Assembly: GCF_034058155.1 (NCBI RefSeq)
Contig: NZ_CP139148.1
Span: 1,302,001 to 1,366,000 of the forward strand
Source: Flavobacterium sp. KACC 22761
GTDB taxonomy: Bacteria > Bacteroidota > Bacteroidia > Flavobacteriales > Flavobacteriaceae
Reading direction: 5' to 3'
Length of the DNA stretch: 64,000 nt
The first letter of the stretch is position 1. Each line of letters begins with the position of its first letter. Made by a program: the position numbers and the translations under genes. The notes beneath the pieces were generated by a model, which saw only the letters and a list, made by a program, of their open reading frames with translations, ran no database searches and was not told the origin of the DNA. This document shows, in pieces, positions 27,901 to 35,262 of the stretch.

Positions 27901-28239
27901 AATCGAAAGAGAACCTCCATTCCTAATTATAACAGTACCACCTACAGTCCAGCCAGCAGTACTGGTCATTGCATGTGTATTTTGGATAATAAAAATATCT
28001 CCTGTATTTGCAAAAGTAGAAGGATGTGCTCCTGTGCCGTTTGTATTTACCCACCAATTATTAAGGTTATCTGCTGCATTACTAGCATTACTATAATAAG
28101 TAGTTGCATTCGCAAATGAAACAATAAAAAACATCCCCAAACAAAGCATCCTCAAACTCAGGTTCAAAGATCTTTCTTTAGAAGAATTAGAAAAATTAAA
28201 AAATAAAGAACGAACAAACAATAGTAGTTTTCGAGGCAT
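22000..28239 (-). CDS. Giant secreted multidomain protein: LamG-like domain, tandem Ig-like repeats, T9SS type C-like signal
   Basis: 2079 aa. Basic, hydrophobic leader ending around FIVSFANA. Residues ~40-450 are Asn/Thr/Gly-rich beta-helix-like repeats (GTLTNFSGKTLNIGGTV style). A LamG/concanavalin-like domain lies at ~575-760 (FTIEGWVKFDR, GWHHIAVTADG, GEVFKLGFWNRALS). Cys-containing Ig-like repeats follow, among them four almost identical 87-aa units (about residues 1025-1375, DNA 24110-25155). The final ~535 residues are the module shared with the adjacent genes (DYVYWSTPVKNW, GKGYIIRGPDTYSN, NPYPSALNADKF, YFWTHNTPVVLSGAYQY, FYSINDNQKLVIQGRGLPF), ending NQVLLIDITLENGYKTTRKLIFQ. A consensus promoter lies upstream with a ~145-nt leader. 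I infer a surface adhesin or polysaccharide-binding protein. Confidence 0.86.
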   Translation of the reverse strand: MPRKLLLFVRSLFFNFSNSSKERSLNLSLRMLCLGMFFIVSFANATTYYSNASNAADNLNNWWVNTNGTGAHPSTFANTGDIFIIQNTHAMTSTAGWTVGGTVIIRNGGSLSITNNSVSVGNFTIDSGGSATINRPFTVTGITDISGTINLGSTSGTGRAMTFTGTVTLNVGAVWSEATTGNNGDNNAYSFGDNFTNNGTTLISGPGSHTFTGANKSLNGSTSTTFQNVAVTGSYTNNIGTLTISTALSGTGTLTNFSGKTLNIGGTVSITNFNNAGTASVSGSGAISTATANFINTGTLNLNGSGAITGITNNAGGTVNLANSGTIGTFNNATATSVLQITAASPAITTLTATTAGNTVNYNGTNQTVKATTYSNLILSNSGTKTFSATTTVSSTLSIATGVVANLGIGLTHSANKLTLGGGDTVTGSWGSTTSSATNQNNTFFAAVTGIINVSATNCALATFTMTGTSGGYCSTVAGTPLGLTGSEVGVNYQLYRGTTTVGSAISGTGGALSFGTFNTTGDYTVVATKPSTFCKLTFGPISIYNYSTPPTPTATVVNTTCPTSADGTITITNAVSPASLAFTSASDQSVDLGTQLLSNRAAFTIEGWVKFDRATAIAANRMSLFGQNDAVEMGFINGNLMCWSATAGQVDMSLSTYYPNDNGWHHIAVTADGTAGGIKMYVDGSMKVSGGSAVSNYGSSTYSTKFGWGTLDATGGGYTGEVFKLGFWNRALSTTEVANLSSGFVVYNGSQTGLLAGYSFNEGTGATVASVGSSAPSGALVNSPVWTDPYSYSWTSTPAGFTATTKNITGLTARTYNLVTSLKGCTNTGSWAVTSTNPAPTITTAGAVAACLSSSAQIGTMAYSNTTNNPTSYSIDWATIPDQNTTAFIFAAGGGNITNIAIPAGTAIGTYSGTMTITNGNGCTATQAVSLSVTAVPVGPVIAKSPNVATVCAGTTLTMTLTTAGTGGAGTSQDEYRYDTGSGFGSWSTAVPSFAAVAGINTIESRRTSTGTGCTTATGNTLNWTVTPTVGTPSAPSGSTTICQGSSPTAYTTLATNATSYTWSVSGTGNTISGTGTIGTVTWASGFSGTATVSVVANGCNGPSASASTIVTVTPTVGLPSTPSGSSTVCQGSSPTAYTTLATNATSYTWSVSGTGNTISGTGTAGTVTWASGFSGTATVSVVANGCNGPSASASTIVTVTPTVGLPSAPSGSSTVCQGSSPTAYTTLATNATSYTWSVSGTGNTISGTGTIGTVTWASGFSGTATVSVVANGCNGPSASASTIVTVTPTVGLPSAPSGSSTICQGSSPTAYTTLATNATSYTWSVSGTGNTISGTGTAGTVTWASGFSGTATVSVVANGCNGPSALVTSAITVTPTPTVSPITGGASTVCTTLTTPAFTNATSGGSWSIVNGTGTATINGSGVVTAGNAGDVTVVYTVTSGGCSNTATTTLTIKPNYPAPTVGTITRPLCSTNGGSVTLGGLPASGNLFIDNGSTVVSRTFTSSTPTIGQLQPGTYKFALDNGCTATYSAPVVILANTFTGGTSWTYGAPTSDDYVDFASDYTVTADVTYCSVTVSNTAKVIVDTKKTLTVERGVHVTSGSTLTFKDSSNLMQINTDNNLNTGSIKYERYAGKIRQADYVYWSTPVKNWTLAGVSPFSSGSKLFAYDGTKWVFTPRTTVMVAGKGYIIRGPDTYSNTTKTDFTGEFIGTPQNGTFTGEAMVGGQFYLLGNPYPSALNADKFINTNKTILDGTLYFWTHNTPVVLSGAYQYKTDDYAVYNLSGGTSTAAPSASNGSLDTPNVDPPSGYIGAGQAFFVGTFASGNVTYDNSMRLAGGLNGQFFKPGKTSKTATTEKNRVWLNMTNEGGAFKQLLVAYVEGATNSYDRLYDGRTFDGNQYLDFYSINDNQKLVIQGRGLPFTDIDEVPLGYRTTIAGDFTISIAQVDGSMTSQAIFIEDKKTGTIHDLTKSNFTFNTEIGTFGDRLVLKYTNKSLGAGDFENTEKGITVSVKDKAIKVLSSNETIKEVVIFDTAGKLLYDKKKVGSNELQISNLQSSNQVLLIDITLENGYKTTRKLIFQ
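24110..25155 (-). repeat. Four tandem 261-bp (87-codon) repeats, GC-rich
   Basis: The landmark GCGTTAGTCGCTAA recurs at 24281, 24542, 24803 and 25064, exactly 261 bp apart. The units are near-identical at DNA level, including synonymous sites, and alternate only at a few codons (for example GTGTIGTV and GTGTAGTV). A hand count of one unit gives about 53% G+C, far above the surrounding A/T-rich sequence. Confidence 0.92.
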
Positions 28240-28391
28240 AGGCGTGGTATTAGATTTGTTTTGGCTTTAAAAGAAAACTTAATGGTATAGCATTTTTCGG
28301 GGCAATACTGTAATTTTGGCTTTTAAAATTTAATTTTTTTTAAGTTAAAACACTGTTTTTCAAACTAGTTTAAACTTGCGATATTATCGTA

Positions 28392-28421
28392 CAAAAATAT
28401 TATAATTCCGCACACACACAA
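28392..28421 (-). promoter_or_regulatory. Consensus promoter of the 2079-aa secreted-protein gene
   Basis: On the minus strand: TTG at 28421-28419, 19-nt spacer, TATTTTTG at 28399-28392. The predicted leader is ~145 nt. The rest of the 28240-28526 spacer, shared with the divergent recX gene, shows nothing else clear. Confidence 0.65.
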
Positions 28422-28526
28422 CATTTTAGATTATTTTATTTTTGAGAAAAAGAAAAAATTTATCATAAAATTTAACATCAAAATGATTATTTTTAGCGCT
28501 TTGCGTTAAAAAGAAAGAAAAAACTC

Positions 28527-28997
28527 ATGAATTCAATTTATACACCAAAAGAAGCTTTACAAAAATTAGAACATTTTTGCGCTTATCAGGAACGCTGTCA
28601 TGATGAAGTTGTTTCAAAATTATACAGCTTAAAAATGACAGCAGATGAAATTGATTCAATTGTAGTTCAACTTATTGAAGGGAATTTTTTGAATGAAACC
28701 CGATTTGCCTGTTCTTTTGCAAGAGGCAAACATCGCATGAAATCTTGGGGAAAAATCAGAATTACAAATGAGCTCAAACTTCGCAACATTTCTTCAACAA
28801 ATATCAACTTGGCACTAAAAGAAATTTCAGATGAAGAATACGAAATTACTTTTAATGAACTTTCAGAAAAATGCTGGAACAGTCTCCAAGAAAAAAATAT
28901 GCTAAAGAAAAGAAAAAAGTTCTGCGACTATCTTCTGCGTCGTGGTTACGAAAGCAATTTTGTTTATGAAAAAGTAAAAAAAATGGAACTAAAATAA
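28527..28997 (+). CDS. recX: RecX family regulatory protein
   Basis: 156 aa, all helical, matching RecX in length and motifs. The three-helix repeats include ALQKLEHFCAYQERCHDEV, VVQLIEGNFLNETRFACSFARGKHRMKSWGKIRITNELKLRNIS (the best conserved RecX segment) and KKRKKFCDYLLRRGYESNFVYEKV. RecX binds RecA filaments and modulates recombination and SOS functions. It is not adjacent to recA here, which is normal for Bacteroidetes. It is divergent from the 2079-aa gene. Its stop codon lies inside its terminator hairpin. Confidence 0.9.
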   Translation: MNSIYTPKEALQKLEHFCAYQERCHDEVVSKLYSLKMTADEIDSIVVQLIEGNFLNETRFACSFARGKHRMKSWGKIRITNELKLRNISSTNINLALKEISDEEYEITFNELSEKCWNSLQEKNMLKKRKKFCDYLLRRGYESNFVYEKVKKMELK

Positions 28998-29012
28998 GTT
29001 CCATTTTTTTTT
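28981..29012 (+). terminator. recX terminator overlapping the stop codon
   Basis: 10-bp stem, arms 28981-28990 and 28997-29006 (AAATGGAACT/AGTTCCATTT), then a T-run. The TAA stop is at 28995-28997 in the loop and right arm. Confidence 0.8.
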
Positions 29013-29470
29013 GAAATTTCAGTCAAAAACCACCTAAAAACATGCATAAACCATAAAAAATACTTCTAGGAGGAAATCTTAATTTTTTGCGAATTTTAGA
29101 ACATCCCTCGCGTTTTTAGCGAAATTTTATTATTCAAAGGAAAATTTTATGTTAATTTTTACGATTTTTCTTATATTTAAAAATCGGTATTTATAAGAAT
29201 TTCCATAAGAACTCCATTTTCTTCGTGCATTTCAACGAGTAGTTTTAACATTTCATCGAAAACTTGGCTATTCTAAAAACCATCCCTTCTACCAAAGCGT
29301 ATATGTCTATATCTTTGTTAGGTTAAATCCTATGCCAGCATAACATCCTGATTGAAGCCACTTAACATGACTACTTGGTTTCGTTTTTGGATGTGATTTT
29401 TATTAAAAAAAAGGTAGGAAAACTTTAAACAAAACAACATTTTTTTAAAAATTTAAATGCCACGATTTAT
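29013..29470. promoter_or_regulatory. 458-bp spacer upstream of the 1461-aa secreted-protein gene
   Basis: No gene seen. A -7-like TATCTTTG is at 29310-29317, ~154 nt before the start codon, similar to the long leader of the paralogue at 28239, but no well-spaced TTG accompanies it. Confidence 0.3.
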
Positions 29471-32400
29471 ATGATTAGAAAATTACTCTTAAGTTTTTTA
29501 TTTTTCCTATTATCTTTTTTCACTTTTGGGAAAAATACATCAGATCTCAACATCACCACAATTAGAGCCAATTACATCTCGTATAAAACTTTCGTTGTCG
29601 CAGGTACGATAACTAGTACAAGTACGGGAGGAAGTTGGAGCAGTCCTAGTTCGTGGGTTGGTGGCGTAGTTCCATCAGCAACTGATGATGTTGTAATAGC
29701 TAGTGGTGCAACAATAACTATTTCCGGAAGCACTAGCAACGCTAAAACACTTACAATCAATGGAAATCTTCTTGTATCTAACACCGTTACACTTAACTCA
29801 GTAACTCAAGTAACAATTAACGGTTTACTTAGCTTTGAAGACCAAAATAGTAATATACACCTGCCAGCTAACACGGGCATAAAAATTAATTCTCCGGGAA
29901 AGGTTGATGACTCTAAATGTTCAAACAATGTTGCTATTTATATCGGAAGTACAAAATTCGCTGCTTGTACAGGGAATGGCGGTCAACCCATATACAAAAG
30001 TTTTACTGACCTCAACAATAGTGGAGGAACAATAAATGCGATCGCCAGTTCAAATTCGCCAGTTTGTCTAAATGGAACTATCAATCTAAGCGGTTCTTAC
30101 TCAGGAACAGTAGGAAACACAACTTCGACAGGTTCAACATCAGGCGTAAATTACTCTTGGAGCGTACAAGCACCCAATGGAACTACAACCACAAGCAATT
30201 TACAAAATTACAATTTGCCCGCAAGCCAGACAGGCAACTACACGGCAACCTTAACTTGTACAACATACTACGGAAGCGATTTATATACAAGTACAAGCAC
30301 TATTACTGTAGTAGTAAATGCAAACATGGGAGTTTCGGCTGCTTCTTCAAGCCAGACACTTTGTGTTGGCACACCAATGACAAACATTACCCACACAACA
30401 ACTGGTGGTGTAACAGGAATTGGGACACCAAGTCCTGCTTTGCCGGCTGGAGTTACAGCTTCTTGGGCATCAAACACGATAACAATCAGCGGAACACCAA
30501 GTGCTTCTGGAACTTTTAATTACAGCATTCCTGTTCTTGGATGTGGCACAACTGTAAACGCTACTGGAACAATTACTGTAAATGCAAACGTGGGAGTTTC
30601 TGCTGCTTCTTCAAGCCAAACGCTTTGTGTTGGCACACCAATGACAAACATTACCCACACAACAACTGGTGGTGTAACAGGAATTGGGACACCAAATCCT
30701 GCTTTGCCGGCTGGAGTTACAGCTTCTTGGGCATCAAACACGATAACAATCAGCGGAACACCAAGTGCTTCCGGAACTTTTAATTACAGCATTCCTGTTC
30801 TTGGATGTGGCACCACTGTAAACGCTACTGGGACAATTACTGTAAATGCAAACAACACCATAACTCTAACCTCTGCATCGGGAACAAATGCACAAAGCAT
30901 TTGTAAAGACAGCGCAATAACAAACATAACGTATACTACCACAGGAGCAACTGGTGCAAATTTTACTGGACTACCAGCAGGTGTAACAGGAGGATGGGCT
31001 TCAAATACAGTAACTATATCTGGAACCCCAACAACTACTGTTGATGGCACATTTAATTATACTGTAACATTATTAAACGGATGTGGAAACGTAACAGCAA
31101 CAGGAACAATCACTGTAGCAGTTCCTAACAGAGGACAGGTACATGGCGGAAAACACATTTGCCTTGGAGATGATAGTCCACAATTATATATGAGCACGTT
31201 TAGCGGTACTATTGTGAAATGGCAATATAGTGATGATCCAGCGGAATCTAGTGGAAGCTGGATTGACATTCCAAATACAGCAAATTTAACTACCTATCAA
31301 CCTGCAAAATTAACAGCACTTAGAACCTTCAGAACGGTTGTTCAAAACGGAGCTTGCCCTCCAGAAACAGCGATTCAAACAAGAATCGATGTCGATACAA
31401 CTCCGACATTTACAGTATCACCTTCGGCAACAAGTTGTCCAAATACGGATGTAACCTATACTACACAATCTGGTCAAGGTAATTATATATGGACTGTTTC
31501 TGGTACTTTAGGGACTGACTATAGTATAACTTCAGGAGGAGTTGGAACATCTAGTAACTCTGTTACTTTAAAATGGTTAACAGCAGGTTCAAAAACGGTT
31601 ACTGTGACCTATTCAAATGCGTGTTCAAACAATCCTGTGGCTAGTTCTACTACTACCGTAGATGATTTTAGCATTTCTCCAGCTCAAAGTACTTCTTTTT
31701 GTATTAATACTCAGATAACTCCAATTACATATATCGCAAAAGGTTTTGATGGTATTGGATCAGGTTCATTTAGTTTACCTTCTGGTTTGACAGTAAATTA
31801 TGATAATACTACAAAAACATTAACTATAAGTGGCATACCTACCACTCAAGGAACTTTCAATTATACAATTCCTTTGACTGCCAGTGGGTGTACAATCTCT
31901 GGCGAAGCAAAAGGAACAATTATTATCAATGCAACACCAACAGCTCCAAGTGCAAGTGTAAGCACACAGCCAACTTGTTCAGGAACAAAAGGAACTATAA
32001 CAATTACCGCAACCGCGGGATATACTTACAGCATTAATGGAACTGATTATTACAATCAAACTGTTTTCAGTTCTCTTGACCCTGGATCTTACACTGTAAC
32101 GGCTAAAAATACCTCTGGCTGTATTTCGGCTGGAACACCACTACAAGTAAACGCTCCGACAGCAAAAACATGGACAGGAGCAAATAGTGCCGACTGGAGT
32201 CTTGATTCAAACTGGAGTCCGACCGGAGTTCCAACTGCTTCAGATTGTGTTATTATTCCAACGGGAGTTGCACACAATCCAATTATTTCGGGAACAGATG
32301 GAAATTTCTATGCTTACACATTAACGGTAAATGATCAAGGAAACTTAACCGTTAAAAGTAGTAATACACTTCAAGTTACAAGTTCTGTTAATGTATTATC

Positions 32401-33856
32401 ATCGGGTGCATCATCTGGTACATTGTTATTCGAAGACAGTTCAAGTTTAATTCAGACAAGCACAAGCAATACGATCAATACAGGAAACATTACCTATAAT
32501 CGCATTGCAAAACAAATTCGACAAGCAGATTACGTTTATTGGTCAACTCCAGTCAAAAATCAGACTTTGGCTGCTCTTTCACCTTTAACTAGTGCTTCCA
32601 AATTATATGCGTATGATGGCACCAAATGGGTATTCACTCCAAGAACCACCGTTATGACTGCAGGAAAAGGCTATATTGTTCGCGGACCTGAAACCTATTC
32701 AAATACGGTAAAACAAGATTTCCCAGCAAGTTTTATAGGTATTCCTCAAAATGGTACTTTTCAGGGAGAATCAATGGTAGGAGGTCAATTTTATCTACTA
32801 GGAAATCCATATCCATCTGCTTTAAATGCCGATGCTTTTATCACTGAGACAAACAACAAAACAATATTAGAAGGAACTCTTTATTTCTGGACACACAATA
32901 CTCCAGTAGTTTTAAGTGGAGCATATGAGTATTCAACTGATGATTATGCAACATATAATTTGAGTGGTGGTACTGGAACAGGACCAGCTCCTTCGGCATT
33001 TGATCCAAATCTTGATTCACCTAGAACTGATTTCCCAAGCGGTAAAATAGGAGCAGGACAAGCATTTTTTGTGGGCACTGTTGCATCTGGAAAAGCTGTT
33101 TTCAACAATTCAATGCGAGTTTCAGGTAATAATACACAATTCTTTAAGCCTGGAAAAACATCAAAAACAGCAGAAATAGAGAAACATCGCGTATGGTTGA
33201 ATATGACAAATGCTGGTGGTGCTTTCAAACAATTATTAGTCGGATATATCGAAGGTGCAACAAATAATTATGAGAGATTATATGACGGAACATCTTTTGA
33301 TGGAAACAAATATCTTGATTTTTACAGTATCAATGATGGCAACAATTTGGCAATTCAAGGTCGCGCTCTTCCTTTTACAGATACAGATATGGTTCCGTTA
33401 GGTTACCGCTCAACAATCGCAGGAGATTTTACCATTTCGATTGATTATGCTGATGGAAACATGAAGACTCAAAAGATCTATTTAGAAGATAAAACAACAG
33501 GCGAAATTCATGATTTAACCCAAAGCAACTATACCTTTACGACCAAAACAGGAACTTTTACCGATCGTTTTGTACTTCGTTATACGAACAAAACTTTAGG
33601 AACTGGAGATTTTGAAAACATCGAAAATGGAGTTTTGATTTCGGTAAAAGACAAAACGGTGAAAGTGATTTCGTCTATAGAAAACTTGAAAGAAATCAAT
33701 ATTTATGATATTTCAGGAAAACTGCTTTATAACAAAACAAAAGTAAATTCTACCGAATTGCAAATTCCAAACTTACAATCAAGCGATCAAGTCTTAATTG
33801 TAAAAGTTACTTTGGAGAACAATTTTACTGTTTCAAAAAAGATTATTTTTCAATAA
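29471..33856 (+). CDS. Giant secreted protein with Ig-like repeats and T9SS type C-like signal
   Basis: 1461 aa. Signal peptide MIRKLLLSFLFFLLSFFTFG. A short beta-helix-like region (~45-150, GGSWSSPSSWVGGVVPSATD) leads into Cys-containing Ig-like repeats (~200-800). These include two near-identical 88-aa units (DNA 30321-30848) and putative-Ig motifs GLPAGVTGGWASNTVTISGTP. From TWTGANSADW (about 32170) the final ~560 residues are the module shared with the three minus-strand giants: DYVYWSTPVKNQ, GKGYIVRGPETYSN, NPYPSALNADAF, FKQLLVGYIEGATN, FYSINDG, and the tail QVLIVKVTLENNFTVSKKIIFQ. The opposite orientation to its paralogues suggests an inversion after duplication (inference). T9SS export is expected; the ligand is unknown. 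Confidence 0.86.
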   Translation: MIRKLLLSFLFFLLSFFTFGKNTSDLNITTIRANYISYKTFVVAGTITSTSTGGSWSSPSSWVGGVVPSATDDVVIASGATITISGSTSNAKTLTINGNLLVSNTVTLNSVTQVTINGLLSFEDQNSNIHLPANTGIKINSPGKVDDSKCSNNVAIYIGSTKFAACTGNGGQPIYKSFTDLNNSGGTINAIASSNSPVCLNGTINLSGSYSGTVGNTTSTGSTSGVNYSWSVQAPNGTTTTSNLQNYNLPASQTGNYTATLTCTTYYGSDLYTSTSTITVVVNANMGVSAASSSQTLCVGTPMTNITHTTTGGVTGIGTPSPALPAGVTASWASNTITISGTPSASGTFNYSIPVLGCGTTVNATGTITVNANVGVSAASSSQTLCVGTPMTNITHTTTGGVTGIGTPNPALPAGVTASWASNTITISGTPSASGTFNYSIPVLGCGTTVNATGTITVNANNTITLTSASGTNAQSICKDSAITNITYTTTGATGANFTGLPAGVTGGWASNTVTISGTPTTTVDGTFNYTVTLLNGCGNVTATGTITVAVPNRGQVHGGKHICLGDDSPQLYMSTFSGTIVKWQYSDDPAESSGSWIDIPNTANLTTYQPAKLTALRTFRTVVQNGACPPETAIQTRIDVDTTPTFTVSPSATSCPNTDVTYTTQSGQGNYIWTVSGTLGTDYSITSGGVGTSSNSVTLKWLTAGSKTVTVTYSNACSNNPVASSTTTVDDFSISPAQSTSFCINTQITPITYIAKGFDGIGSGSFSLPSGLTVNYDNTTKTLTISGIPTTQGTFNYTIPLTASGCTISGEAKGTIIINATPTAPSASVSTQPTCSGTKGTITITATAGYTYSINGTDYYNQTVFSSLDPGSYTVTAKNTSGCISAGTPLQVNAPTAKTWTGANSADWSLDSNWSPTGVPTASDCVIIPTGVAHNPIISGTDGNFYAYTLTVNDQGNLTVKSSNTLQVTSSVNVLSSGASSGTLLFEDSSSLIQTSTSNTINTGNITYNRIAKQIRQADYVYWSTPVKNQTLAALSPLTSASKLYAYDGTKWVFTPRTTVMTAGKGYIVRGPETYSNTVKQDFPASFIGIPQNGTFQGESMVGGQFYLLGNPYPSALNADAFITETNNKTILEGTLYFWTHNTPVVLSGAYEYSTDDYATYNLSGGTGTGPAPSAFDPNLDSPRTDFPSGKIGAGQAFFVGTVASGKAVFNNSMRVSGNNTQFFKPGKTSKTAEIEKHRVWLNMTNAGGAFKQLLVGYIEGATNNYERLYDGTSFDGNKYLDFYSINDGNNLAIQGRALPFTDTDMVPLGYRSTIAGDFTISIDYADGNMKTQKIYLEDKTTGEIHDLTQSNYTFTTKTGTFTDRFVLRYTNKTLGTGDFENIENGVLISVKDKTVKVISSIENLKEINIYDISGKLLYNKTKVNSTELQIPNLQSSDQVLIVKVTLENNFTVSKKIIFQ
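30321..30848 (+). repeat. Two tandem 264-bp (88-codon) repeats
   Basis: Copies begin at 30321 and 30585 (CAAACRTGGGAGTTTC landmark), with a partial third start near 30849. The two full units differ at only a few positions. They encode SAASSSQTLCVGTPMTNITH-type Ig-like domains. Confidence 0.88.
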
Positions 33857-33874
33857 ATCAAAATAACAATTCAC

Positions 33875-33908
33875 AAAAAAATCCAGCCTAAACAGACTGG
33901 ATTTTTTT
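33875..33908. terminator. Bidirectional terminator between convergent genes
   Basis: 12-bp stem, arms 33875-33886 and 33897-33908 (A-run plus ATCCAG / CTGGAT plus T-run). It serves the giant secreted-protein gene and the beta-ketoacyl synthase gene. Confidence 0.85.
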
Positions 33909-33924
33909 TATTTTAAAAGTGTCA

Positions 33925-35094
33925 TTACCTTTTTTCAATCAATACGCTAACGGCATTCCCACCAAAACCAACTGCATTTATCAATACTTTTTTGATTGGT
34001 TTGCTTTGAATTTGTTTTTCTCCAAATGGAACTCCAATAAAAGTATCATGTTCCATCATCAAAAGAGCCAATTCTAAACTCAAAATTCCAGAAGCGCCAA
34101 ATGTATGTCCGATTTTCCATTTATTAGTTGTCAATAATGGCAAATTAGAGCCAAAAACTTTCTCGATTGCACGAAGTTCTGTCAAATCGCCTTTTATCGT
34201 TCCTGGCGCATGCATTACGATCGCATCAATGTTTTCAAGATCTTCATTTTTCAAAGCCATTTTCATTGATTTTTGAAAACAAGTAGCTTCCGCCGAAATC
34301 GAGATGTTATGTTCCAAAACTTCAGTTGCATAACCAACTCCTGTTACATATGCAATTGCATTCTCTTTTTCTCCAGCTTCTAAACAACAAACAGCTGCAC
34401 CTTCGCCCAAAATCATGGTATTTTGTGTTTTCTCAAAATCAAATGCCAGATTTGGCCAAGCTTCTAGATTCTGATCAATTCGGGAATAGATTTTCAATGC
34501 TCTCATTTGCGCAATTGTAAAATCGGTCAAAGGAGCTTCACTTCCGCCAACTAAAAATTTATCAGCCATTCCTGATTTCAACCATGCAACACCATTCAGT
34601 AAAGCATGAAGTGCCGTAGAACAAGTTATTGAGTGTGAAATTTCCGGACCGGTACTTTGCAAATCATGAGCAATCCAAGATGAAATATTTCCCAAAGTTG
34701 TGGTTGGAGAAGCTAAAGTCTGTGCTTTTCCGGTATCAATATATTCTTTGTAGTGCTTTTCAAATAAATCTGTCGCTCCTCTTGAGGATCCGATATTTAT
34801 TCCGAAAACATCTTCTGAATTCCAGCCGGCTTGCGCTACGGCTTTGCGCGAAGCTACCAAAGCAAATAATACAGAATCATCCAAAAACTTATATTTAGGA
34901 TCTGATTCTCTTATCTCAACAACAATTCGTTTTGATTCCTCGCTAAGTGGAGCTGTCGAAGTTTCCTGCTGATCCAAAAATTGTTTTGAAAAACAATGAT
35001 TTTCATTCAGATAATTTGCCCATACTTCTTCTGTAGTATTTCCTAATGGAGAAATAGATGAAAAAGCTGTTATGGAGATTTTTTGTGTATTCAA
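33925..35094 (-). CDS. Beta-ketoacyl-ACP synthase-like enzyme associated with biotin genes
   Basis: 389 aa, thiolase fold of the KAS I/II class. The catalytic triad appears intact: nucleophile C158 in SITCSTALHAL, H295 in AIVMHAPGTIKGDLTEL (aligned with the NAHGTxT motif but altered after the His) and H330 in KIGHTFGASG. It also has ILGEGAAVCCLE and the C-terminal GFGGNAVSVLIE. It condenses malonyl-ACP with an acyl group in the known family reaction. Its place directly downstream of bioA and bioD, 168 nt away on the same strand, suggests a role in making the pimeloyl moiety of biotin (inference). The motif change near H295 sets it apart from a housekeeping FabF. A role in another lipid pathway is not excluded. 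Confidence 0.82.
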   Translation of the reverse strand: MNTQKISITAFSSISPLGNTTEEVWANYLNENHCFSKQFLDQQETSTAPLSEESKRIVVEIRESDPKYKFLDDSVLFALVASRKAVAQAGWNSEDVFGINIGSSRGATDLFEKHYKEYIDTGKAQTLASPTTTLGNISSWIAHDLQSTGPEISHSITCSTALHALLNGVAWLKSGMADKFLVGGSEAPLTDFTIAQMRALKIYSRIDQNLEAWPNLAFDFEKTQNTMILGEGAAVCCLEAGEKENAIAYVTGVGYATEVLEHNISISAEATCFQKSMKMALKNEDLENIDAIVMHAPGTIKGDLTELRAIEKVFGSNLPLLTTNKWKIGHTFGASGILSLELALLMMEHDTFIGVPFGEKQIQSKPIKKVLINAVGFGGNAVSVLIEKR

Positions 35095-35118
35095 AATATT
35101 GATTTTATGCCTATTGCA

Positions 35119-35244
35119 TTTTCTAACCGCAAAGATCGCAAAGATTTACGCAAAGGTCGCAAAAGAATTAAAAAAAGTGGCACACAGATGACACGGATTA
35201 AACGAATTTAAAAAGATTAATCTGTGAAAATCCGTTTAATCTGT
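35119..35244. repeat. Dispersed repeat: CGCAAAGATT words plus imperfect inverted repeat
   Basis: Reiterated CGCAAAGATYGCAAAGATTTACGCAAAG-type words (35119-35165) are followed by an imperfect inverted repeat, CACGGATTAAACGAATTT (35191-35208) against AAAATCCGTTTAATCTGT (35227-35244). The same vocabulary (CAGATTAAAC, ATCCGT) recurs at 37262-37370. Confidence 0.6.
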
Positions 35245-35262
35245 ATTCATTCATGGGCAGAA

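Noticed and set aside
27650..28096. 148-aa plus-strand ORF antisense to the 2079-aa gene
   Set aside because: It is a reverse reading of Thr/Gly/Asn-rich repeats, with Val/Pro-rich composition typical of such shadows and no signals of its own.
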